Positions 1-5,016 of a stretch of 7,421 nucleotides of DNA are shown piece after piece. The notes under the pieces were generated by a model. That model worked only from the letters and a program-made list of their open reading frames with translations, made no database searches and had not been told where the DNA came from. The DNA comes from an uncultured Moraxella sp. (lineage in GTDB: Bacteria; Pseudomonadota; Gammaproteobacteria; Pseudomonadales; Moraxellaceae), in NCBI GenBank assembly GCA_916720335.1, contig CAKAQU010000082.1:1-7421 (forward strand), in the 5' to 3' direction. Made by a program: the position numbers and the translations under genes. The stretch's first letter is position 1; the number at the start of each line of letters is the position of its first letter.

Positions 1-500
1 TTACAATTGCTTTGGTAATTTGTGGATTGATTTTTTTGCAAGGCTATTCAACCATTATTTTTTGGTTAATGTTAATTGGTGTGGTTGTCTATCTTTTGCT
101 TAGAACACTTGGATTAAAATGGTACATGAAACGCGAATTTGAAAAACAAGTTAGCGAACTTAAAATTCCTGATGAAATGTATCAATTAAAACTTGGTGTG
201 CAAAGTCATGGGCTTATTATGGCAATTCCTGCTAGTACTGACCGATTAACAAATCTACAAATGCGCGGCATGAATGTTCGACAAGCGCCCATGCAACAAG
301 GCGTTATTGCTTGGTCGGCGGTGACATCTTGGGATGAAACAGACGAATTTTTGTTTGTGATGTTTGAAGCGCACGGTCAAAAAGGCAGTCAAATCATTCC
401 AAAACGCTTGCAAAATCAAGGGTTACCCATCCAAACCATCATCAAACATCTAAGCCAAGTAAAAACTAAAGGCATGGAGGGTTTGCCTTCTGCAGTTTAA
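1..500 (+). CDS. YcxB-like membrane protein, 5'-truncated by the window edge
   Basis: The reading frame is open to the left edge, so the true start lies outside. A TTG at 12 is possible but would cut into a hydrophobic helix, so I do not treat it as the start. The visible part begins with two hydrophobic segments (roughly the first 34 residues, split near GYST), then a basic stretch (KWYMKREFEKQ), then a soluble domain of about 120 residues. The domain has an I-A-W-S-x-V-T-x-W-D segment, followed by a strand ending in IIPKR, which is the pattern I associate with YcxB-like C-terminal domains. That family has two membrane helices and a cytoplasmic domain of unknown function. It ends at TAA 498-500. 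No good terminator follows, only all-A/T dyads. Family call moderate; molecular role unknown. Confidence 0.6.
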   Translation, partial: TIALVICGLIFLQGYSTIIFWLMLIGVVVYLLLRTLGLKWYMKREFEKQVSELKIPDEMYQLKLGVQSHGLIMAIPASTDRLTNLQMRGMNVRQAPMQQGVIAWSAVTSWDETDEFLFVMFEAHGQKGSQIIPKRLQNQGLPIQTIIKHLSQVKTKGMEGLPSAV

Positions 501-536
501 TTTAAAAAATTAATTAAAGAATTATAAATAGTAAAT

Positions 537-565
537 TTTACCAATTAAACCAGATTGTTTATACT
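537..565 (+). promoter_or_regulatory. Candidate sigma70 promoter of the Dps-family gene
   Basis: TTTACC (537-542) and TATACT (560-565) are separated by 17 bases, matching the sigma70 consensus at 4/6 and 5/6 positions. Transcription would start near 572, leaving a leader of about 50 bases before the ATG at 621. I found no convincing four-part OxyR site or Fur box here, although dps genes are often controlled by such regulators. Confidence 0.5.
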
Positions 566-610
566 GTACCTACATAAAGATTTTAAATCGTAACCAAAGC
601 AAACACCCTT

Positions 611-616
611 AGGAGG
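611..616 (+). promoter_or_regulatory. Strong Shine-Dalgarno AGGAGG of the Dps-family gene
   Basis: AGGAGG lies four bases before the ATG at 621. It is the best ribosome-binding match in the window and fixes the start codon. It suggests high translation, as expected for an abundant ferritin-like protein. Confidence 0.8.
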
Positions 617-620
617 GATT

Positions 621-1055
621 ATGCAACAATCCATTGACAAATTAAATGTATTACTATCTGGTTATCATGTGTTTTATTTAAACGTACGTGGTTATCATTG
701 GAATGTAAAAGGTGAACACTTTTTCTCATTGCATACTAAATTTGAAGAACTGTACACTGAGCTACAAAACCAAATTGATGAAATTGCTGAACGCATTTTA
801 ACGCTTGGTGGCACACCCCTACACGCTTATAGCGACTATGCAGCATTATCTAACATTCAAGAACACAAAAATTCGTTTGATGGGCGTGAATGTGTAAGTG
901 GTGTAATCAAAGGTCTGGAGTCATTAATTGCTGAGCAAAAAGCATTGATTGTGATTGCTGAAGAAGCAGGTGACCAAAACACTGCTGATTTACTTTCAAA
1001 CTACACCAGCGGTCAAGAAAAACATCTGTGGATGTATAAAGCATTTCTTGGTTAA
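621..1055 (+). CDS. dps: Dps-family ferritin-like protein (ferroxidase mini-ferritin)
   Basis: The 144-residue protein belongs to the Dps/Dpr mini-ferritins, which form 12-subunit shells that oxidise Fe(II) with peroxide and store the iron, protecting DNA from Fenton damage. The ferroxidase residues align by spacing with E. coli Dps His51, His63, Asp67, Asp78 and Glu82: here His26, His38, Glu42, Asp53 and Glu57, with Trp27 next to the first His. The segment from LHTKFEELY to DEIAERILTLGG (residues 37-64) is the family core. The protein starts directly at the first helix and lacks the lysine-rich N-terminal tail that lets E. coli Dps (167 residues) bind DNA. It may therefore store iron without condensing DNA, like Dpr proteins (inference). 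It is monocistronic, with its own promoter, a strong AGGAGG and a terminator. The symbol is a family name, not a proven orthologue. Confidence 0.9.
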   Translation: MQQSIDKLNVLLSGYHVFYLNVRGYHWNVKGEHFFSLHTKFEELYTELQNQIDEIAERILTLGGTPLHAYSDYAALSNIQEHKNSFDGRECVSGVIKGLESLIAEQKALIVIAEEAGDQNTADLLSNYTSGQEKHLWMYKAFLG

Positions 1056-1079
1056 TTTTTTAATTCAAAGCAATTTTTT

Positions 1080-1111
1080 AAAACCCTTGAAGAGACCATC
1101 AAGGGTTTTTT
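1080..1111 (+). terminator. Rho-independent terminator of the Dps-family gene
   Basis: An 11-base stem (1080-1090 pairing with 1099-1109, core ACCCTTGA/TCAAGGGT) with an 8-base loop is followed by a T run through 1111. It sits 25 bases after the stop codon. The opposite strand has no comparable U tract, so it acts mainly on rightward transcription. Confidence 0.9.
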
Positions 1112-1146
1112 ATGATAAAAAATTAACCACTTAGCAAATAAAAACA

Positions 1147-1174
1147 TTAAAATAAAGCTGTTTTTTGCTATAAT
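1147..1174 (+). promoter_or_regulatory. Extended -10 promoter of the DUF2062 gene
   Basis: TGCTATAAT (1166-1174) is a perfect -10 hexamer with the TG extension. The -35 is weak (TTAAAA, 1147-1152, 16-base spacer), which is usual for extended -10 promoters. Transcription would start near 1181, giving a leader of about 25 bases. Confidence 0.55.
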
Positions 1175-1205
1175 TAAAAGTTGTTTTTTTAATATTTGTT
1201 TTTTT

Positions 1206-1814
1206 ATGCCAAAACAGCGTCTAAAAGCGTGGCTACCCACTCCAGAAAAATTACACCAAAACCGAATTGTGCGTTGGTTTGCACCTTTTTTGGCGGATGC
1301 TCGCCTGTGGCACATGAACCGAAATTCGCTTGGAAAAGCGGTGTATATTGGTGTTTTATGCGCTTTTTTCCCTTTGCCAGGTCAAATGCCACTCGCAATT
1401 ATTGGCGCACTATTATTTCGAGCAAACGTACCAATGGCAATTGCCCTGACGTGGCTAACCAACCCCTTAACCACCATTCCTATTTTTTGGGCTGCTTATT
1501 GTGTGGGCGCTTTTTTACTTGGTGAGCCACTGATTGGTTTTCGAACGGTTGGTGTTTTTGTATCAGAACTGACCAAATGGCTATCGGGAAATGGTTACAA
1601 TGCTCATATTTTGACACAATTTTCACTACCTGCGTTTGGGCTTGGACTTGTGATTTTTGCAATTGTTACCAGTATTATTGCGGGAATTTTATTTCGGATT
1701 GTTTGGCAATATTATATTTTGATTGATTGGCGTAAGCGTCATGGTTATAACGCTGACGCCCCAAAATTTAGCAACCAAAAAAATCGTAAAAGTGATGATG
1801 ATTTTTCGATTTAA
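1206..1814 (+). CDS. DUF2062 domain inner-membrane protein
   Basis: The 202-residue protein has a basic, tryptophan-rich N-terminus (1-40) and then the DUF2062 hallmark: a Gly-rich helix ending FFPLPGQMP (54-62), a second helix, and TWLTNPLTTIP (82-92) leading into a third. A further membrane helix covers about 141-168, followed by a basic, probably cytoplasmic tail. The biochemical role of the family is not established. As I recall, DUF2062 genes lie beside lolCDE and comEC in pseudomonads; here the gene converges on lolD with a 38-base gap, so the neighbourhood is preserved but not the operon. The ATG at 1206 lacks a Shine-Dalgarno; the leader is almost all U and A, so initiation may depend on an unstructured leader and ribosomal protein S1. 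Domain call strong, function unknown. Confidence 0.8.
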   Translation: MPKQRLKAWLPTPEKLHQNRIVRWFAPFLADARLWHMNRNSLGKAVYIGVLCAFFPLPGQMPLAIIGALLFRANVPMAIALTWLTNPLTTIPIFWAAYCVGAFLLGEPLIGFRTVGVFVSELTKWLSGNGYNAHILTQFSLPAFGLGLVIFAIVTSIIAGILFRIVWQYYILIDWRKRHGYNADAPKFSNQKNRKSDDDFSI

Positions 1815-1852
1815 TATAAGTTTTTAGATTTAAACTTCTTAAATGCAATCTG

Positions 1853-2527
1853 TCACTGCCATTGTCCACTTTTCATGACCAGCATTCTGTCAGCTTTTTT
1901 TGCCAACGCTTTATCGTGAGTAACCATCAAAAGTGCCATACCAAATGTGCTTTGCAGCTCTGATAATAACTCAAAAACTGCATGGGCATTTTCATCATCC
2001 AGATTGCCTGTTGGCTCATCCGCCAAAACCAATGCAGGTTTGGCAACCAAAGCCCTAGCAATAGCCACTCTTTGACGTTCCCCACCTGACAATTCACTGG
2101 GGCGATGATGGCTTCGGTGCGCCAGCCCAACTTTTTGCAACAGTTCATTTGCCAGCTCTTTAGCTTCTAAAATTGAAACATGTTTTCTCATCAAAAGTGG
2201 CATCGCAACGTTTTCGGTTGCGGTAAACTCCGCCAAAAGATGATGGAATTGATAAATAAAACCTAGATACTGGTTTCTTAATTCACCACGCTGAGTTTCA
2301 TTTAATTGATTAAGACAAACACCCTTTAACCAAACTTCACCTGTAGTTGGCGTATCAAGCCCGCCCAACAAATGCAAAAGCGTACTTTTGCCAGAACCGC
2401 TGCTACCAACGATAGCAACACGCTCGCCTGCCTGAATTGTTAAATCCAGACCCAATAAAACTTCAGTTTTAATTTTGCCTTCATCGTAAATTTTACTAAT
2501 GCTTTTTGCTTCTAAGATTGCATTCAT
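1853..2527 (-). CDS. lolD: Lipoprotein-releasing system ATPase LolD
   Basis: The 224-residue ABC ATPase powers extraction of outer-membrane lipoproteins from the inner membrane and their transfer to LolA. Visible motifs are Walker A GSSGSGKST (41-49), Q-loop Gln93, signature LSGGERQRVAIARAL (146-160), Walker B LVLADE (166-171, catalytic Glu171) and H-loop His204. The stretch FHHLLAEFTATENVAMPL (94-111) is the LolD-specific sequence after the Q-loop and separates it from MacB- or FtsE-like relatives. I chose the ATG at 2527 because AAGGA precedes it by about seven bases and it gives the usual length. In-frame ATGs at 2581 and 2545 lie in the end of the permease gene and lack a ribosome site. 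The gene follows the permease gene by 10 bases, so they are co-transcribed. No lolE follows. Confidence 0.95.
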   Translation of the reverse strand: MNAILEAKSISKIYDEGKIKTEVLLGLDLTIQAGERVAIVGSSGSGKSTLLHLLGGLDTPTTGEVWLKGVCLNQLNETQRGELRNQYLGFIYQFHHLLAEFTATENVAMPLLMRKHVSILEAKELANELLQKVGLAHRSHHRPSELSGGERQRVAIARALVAKPALVLADEPTGNLDDENAHAVFELLSELQSTFGMALLMVTHDKALAKKADRMLVMKSGQWQ

Positions 2528-2537
2528 TTTTTTATCC

Positions 2538-3776
2538 TTATTCATAACGTAATGCTTGAGCAGGTTGAACTTTTGAAGCACGCAGTGCAGGATAAATCGT
2601 CATCAAAAAAGACAACAAAAATGAAATACTCACAACCAACAAAACATCCAAAACTTTTACCTGTGATGGCAAATAATCCACAAAATACGCATTAAATAGT
2701 CCCAACCCCAGTGTATTATTCACCCAATTGAGTAAGTCGCTGACTGTTAAAGAGAAGGTAACCCCTAAAATTGTTCCAAGCACCGTACCAACAACACCAA
2801 TAATCATACCTTGCACGACAAAAACCTGTGTAATCAATTTAGGGGAAGCGCCAAAGGTTTTTAAAATGGCAATATCAGCCTTTTTATCCGTTACCAACAT
2901 AATCAAACTAGACACAATATTAAAAGCCGCTACCAAAATAATCAGAGATAGCAGCAATGCCATCATGGTTTTTTCCATTTGAATTGCAGAAAATAAATTA
3001 CCATGGGTTTGTTTCCAGTTATCTGAGATTAATCTATCTGGGTCAATGGACTGGGCTTTATCAGCGGCGATTGGTGCATAAAAAATATCATTTAATTTTA
3101 AGCGAATGCCTTGAGCGCCTTCTGGTAGTCTCAACAAAACACCCGCATCACGCATCGCAACATAACCTGTTAAACTATCTAATTCAGGACTAATATTAAA
3201 AATCCCCACCAAAGTAAAACGTTTAAATCGTGGAATAACCCCCGCTGGTGATGGTGATGCTTCAGGTAACACCAAGGTTACTTTATCGCCTAACTGCAAA
3301 TTCATGTTATCAACCATGCTTTTACCCAGAACGATTCCAAATTCACCTTCTTTTAAATTATCAATATCACCTGCCAACATATGTTCATTGATAATAGAAA
3401 CTTTTTTTTCGTATTCAGGTTCGATGCCAGATACCACCACGCCTGAAACTTGACCATAAGCAGTAATCATGCCTTGCAACTGAATAAATGGTGCAACTGC
3501 CTCAACATTTTTATCATTTTGTTGAATCTTTTCTCCAAGAGACTTCCAATCAGAAATAATCTCTGGCGACAACACTGAAGCTTGAGATACGGTACCCAAA
3601 ATACGAGTTTTTAGCTCCCTATCAAACCCATTCATCACAGAAAGCACTGTAATCAAGACTGCTACGCCTAACGTCAGTGCAATAATAGAAATCAGTGAAA
3701 TAAAAGAAATAAAGCCATTTTTATGTTCAGCTTTGGTATAGCGAAGCCCAATAAATAAAGCAAGAGGACGAAACAT
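2538..3776 (-). CDS. lolC: Lipoprotein-releasing system permease, LolC/LolF type
   Basis: The 412-residue permease has the LolC/E layout: an N-terminal membrane helix (about 23-48) after the conserved MFRPLALFIGLRYT start, a large periplasmic MacB-like domain (about 50-265), then three helices (about 272-297, 318-348, 374-400) and the conserved ending ALRYE. The periplasmic loop around VIPRFKRF (180-187) corresponds to the Hook region by which LolC recruits LolA. With LolD it forms the ABC complex that lifts lipoproteins from the inner membrane. Only one permease gene is present next to lolD, whereas enterics have separate lolC and lolE. This fits a homodimeric LolF-type system, but a second copy elsewhere cannot be excluded. 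The start is fixed by family conservation; the AGGA at 3790-3793 is rather far upstream (about 13 bases). Confidence 0.93.
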   Translation of the reverse strand: MFRPLALFIGLRYTKAEHKNGFISFISLISIIALTLGVAVLITVLSVMNGFDRELKTRILGTVSQASVLSPEIISDWKSLGEKIQQNDKNVEAVAPFIQLQGMITAYGQVSGVVVSGIEPEYEKKVSIINEHMLAGDIDNLKEGEFGIVLGKSMVDNMNLQLGDKVTLVLPEASPSPAGVIPRFKRFTLVGIFNISPELDSLTGYVAMRDAGVLLRLPEGAQGIRLKLNDIFYAPIAADKAQSIDPDRLISDNWKQTHGNLFSAIQMEKTMMALLLSLIILVAAFNIVSSLIMLVTDKKADIAILKTFGASPKLITQVFVVQGMIIGVVGTVLGTILGVTFSLTVSDLLNWVNNTLGLGLFNAYFVDYLPSQVKVLDVLLVVSISFLLSFLMTIYPALRASKVQPAQALRYE

Positions 3777-3810
3777 GAACTATCTTTTTTCCTAAAAAAA
3801 TTTACCATAG

Positions 3811-3828
3811 TTTACACTATTTACACTC
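3811..3828. repeat. Tandem 9-base direct repeat TTTACACTA/TTTACACTC
   Basis: Two adjacent 9-base units agree at 8 of 9 positions, and a related TTTACCATAG lies immediately to the left (3801-3810). They overlap the -10 and spacer of the candidate lolC promoter, so they could be an operator, or chance in AT-rich DNA. Confidence 0.4.
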
Positions 3829-3839
3829 ATTGCGGGCAA
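3811..3839 (-). promoter_or_regulatory. Candidate promoter of lolC-lolD
   Basis: Read on the minus strand, TTGCCC (3839-3834) and TGTAAA (3816-3811) are 17 bases apart, each matching 4/6 consensus positions. The leader would be about 28 bases. No strong terminator is visible between dusB and lolC, so read-through from dusB is also possible. Confidence 0.3.
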
Positions 3840-3877
3840 ATTTTTATCCTAATGCTATTAATGATAAATTTACTGAT

Positions 3878-4909
3878 TTATTCATTTATTGATACAGTAT
3901 TAAAAAACTGCTCTACCACCATAAATTGTTCTTTTGTGGTTTCTTTGTGATACATAGCTTCACGAAAAGCAGCTGAGTTGGGTAGACTGCCTGTATACCA
4001 TGCAATGTGTTTTCTAGCAATACGACAACCTGAATACTCTCCATAAAAACGATATAATTCATCAAGATGCGTCAAGACGACTTCTTTTAATTCATTAATT
4101 GTTGGTTTTTTAGGCAATTTTCCAGTTTGCAAATAATGATGAATTTCCCTAAAAATCCAAGGCTTTCCTTGTGCTGCCCTTCCTATCATTACCGCATCAG
4201 CACCCGTTATTTGCTGAACATTGACTGCTTTTTCAGCACTGTCAATATCACCATTAACAATCACAGGAATGTTTATCAATTTTTTGACCTCAGTAATCAA
4301 TTCATAACGAGCACTACCATGATACATATCTTCTCTAGTTCTGCCATGAATGGTAATGGCACTAATACCTGCATTTTCTGCAATTTTAGCAACTGTTAAA
4401 ATGTTCTCTTTGCCATTTTCATAGCCTAGACGCGTTTTTAAAGTAATGGGTACATCAATTGCTTTAACAACTTCATTAAGTAACTTTTCCACCAAAGGCA
4501 AATCAGCCAATAAAGCAGAACCAGACAATTTTTTACATACTTTTTTGGCAGGACATCCCATATTAATATCAACCATTTGCGCCCCGTTTTCTACTTGAAA
4601 ACGCGCTGCTGCAACCAATTTATCAACATCCGCTCCTGCAATTTGAGCAGAAATAGGGGCAATCTCTCCTGTAAAATCAGCACGATACAATGATTTTTTA
4701 CGCGCATAAAGCGCCGTATCTGCAATAATCATCTCACTGATGGCATGCCCTGCCCCAAAATTTCGACACAGTCTTCTAAAAGGATTATCCGTAACCCCCG
4801 CCATAGGTGCAAGTATCAAGCGATTGTCGATTTTTAAACCATTGATGTATAAGGGTTTTAATAGATAATGTTGATTTTCAATGGTTTTTTCTTGATTTTC
4901 CGTTGTCAT
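3878..4909 (-). CDS. dusB: tRNA-dihydrouridine synthase DusB
   Basis: The FMN enzyme reduces specific uridines in the tRNA D-loop to dihydrouridine. In the 343-residue product: APMAGVTD (34-41) opens the TIM barrel, the catalytic Cys119 lies in NMGCPAKKV (116-124), TLKTR (156-160) and TIHGRTR (186-192) line the FMN/substrate site, and NGD (219-221) and GRAAQGKPWIFREI (243-256) follow. The PWIFREI motif and the helical C-terminal domain (about 260-343, CRIARKHIAWY) mark DusB rather than DusA or DusC (E. coli DusB 321 residues). There is no fis gene after it, unlike enterics; lolC follows instead. The start is uncertain: in-frame ATGs at 4960 and 4930 also exist, but a TATACT -10 lies between them and no start has a clear Shine-Dalgarno. 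The first 25 or so residues lie outside the conserved barrel and could have been altered by insertion of the neighbouring element. Confidence 0.93.
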   Translation of the reverse strand: MTTENQEKTIENQHYLLKPLYINGLKIDNRLILAPMAGVTDNPFRRLCRNFGAGHAISEMIIADTALYARKKSLYRADFTGEIAPISAQIAGADVDKLVAAARFQVENGAQMVDINMGCPAKKVCKKLSGSALLADLPLVEKLLNEVVKAIDVPITLKTRLGYENGKENILTVAKIAENAGISAITIHGRTREDMYHGSARYELITEVKKLINIPVIVNGDIDSAEKAVNVQQITGADAVMIGRAAQGKPWIFREIHHYLQTGKLPKKPTINELKEVVLTHLDELYRFYGEYSGCRIARKHIAWYTGSLPNSAAFREAMYHKETTKEQFMVVEQFFNTVSINE

Positions 4910-4935
4910 AATTTTGGCATAAACTCGCATAAAGT

Positions 4936-4963
4936 AGTATAAACTTGCATATTTTAACATAAA
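4936..4963 (-). promoter_or_regulatory. Candidate dusB promoter
   Basis: On the minus strand TATACT (4941-4936) is a good -10, with a poor -35 TTTATG (4963-4958) 16 bases upstream. Transcription would start near 4929, which supports translation from the ATG at 4909 rather than those at 4930 or 4960. Confidence 0.35.
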
Positions 4964-4974
4964 TGTTGTAGTAT
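4945..4974 (+). promoter_or_regulatory. Candidate integrase promoter
   Basis: TTGCAT (4945-4950) and TAGTAT (4969-4974) are 18 bases apart. The elements overlap the candidate dusB promoter on the other strand, so one bound protein could control both genes. The tandem GAGTTGCAA repeat would fall in the transcript leader. Confidence 0.3.
4956..4967. repeat. Palindrome AACAT-AA-ATGTT, possible operator
   Basis: A perfect 5-base inverted repeat with a 2-base centre lies between the -35 and -10 of the candidate integrase promoter and over the candidate -35 of dusB. This is a typical place for a dimeric repressor. It is short and AT-rich, so chance is possible. Confidence 0.35.
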
Positions 4975-4994
4975 ATTTGCAACTTTTTTAGACC

Positions 4995-5012
4995 GAGTTG
5001 CAAGAGTTGCAA
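4995..5012. repeat. Perfect tandem repeat of GAGTTGCAA before the integrase start
   Basis: Two exact adjacent 9-base copies end four bases before the ATG at 5017. Each contains the self-complementary TTGCAA, found a third time at 4977-4982. GTTGCAAA (5006-5013) is also the inverse of TTTGCAAC (4976-4983). This may be a recombinase arm site or translational/autoregulatory site. It occupies the place where a Shine-Dalgarno would normally be. Confidence 0.6.
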
Positions 5013-5016
5013 ATTT

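Larger units (their letters stand above)
4918..4967. repeat. Five 10-base units beginning (C/T)ATAAA, helically phased
   Basis: Consecutive 10-base blocks at 4918, 4928, 4938, 4948 and 4958 start CATAAA, CATAAA, TATAAA, CATATT and CATAAA. Within them ATAAACTCGCATA (4919-4931) and ATAAACTTGCATA (4939-4951) differ at one base in 13. The period is close to one helical turn, so the units would face one side of the DNA. They cover the dusB start region and both candidate promoters. Confidence 0.55.
4934..4982. repeat. Paired GTAGTATA-TTGCA boxes
   Basis: GTAGTATA occurs at 4934-4941 and 4968-4975. Each copy is followed after one to three bases by TTGCA, at 4945-4949 and 4977-4981. The offset is 34 bases. 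These could be binding sites for the integrase or a regulator. Confidence 0.45.
4910..5016. other. Repeat-dense dusB/integrase intergenic region, possible attachment site and control region
   Basis: About 107 bases separate the two divergent genes and hold nested short repeats (listed separately) and promoter-like elements facing both ways. Tyrosine-recombinase genes commonly sit next to their attachment site, and a published integrase family inserts into the 5' end of dusA, another dihydrouridine synthase gene. By analogy this could be one junction of an element inserted at dusB. No second copy was seen in the window, so the attachment core cannot be defined. Confidence 0.35.

Noticed and set aside
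497..517. A/T dyad after the YcxB-like gene as terminator
   Set aside because: All A/T, no GC stem and no U tract; indistinguishable from background.
1052..1315. 87-codon minus-strand frame across the Dps terminator and DUF2062 start
   Set aside because: Overlaps the terminator hairpin and the DUF2062 coding start, and its translation is low-complexity Lys/Phe-rich.
1818..1837. AAGTTT/AAACTT dyad between the DUF2062 gene and lolD as a bidirectional terminator
   Set aside because: The stem is only six mostly A/T pairs and lacks a following T run in either direction.
2528..2581. Longer LolD start at 2581 or 2545
   Set aside because: These codons lie in the end of the permease gene and lack a ribosome site; AAGGA is correctly placed before the ATG at 2527.
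4910..5016. CRISPR-like array in the dusB/int spacer
   Set aside because: The repeats are 8-13 bases with periods of 9, 10 and 34 and no unique spacers of regular size, so they fit protein-binding sites better.
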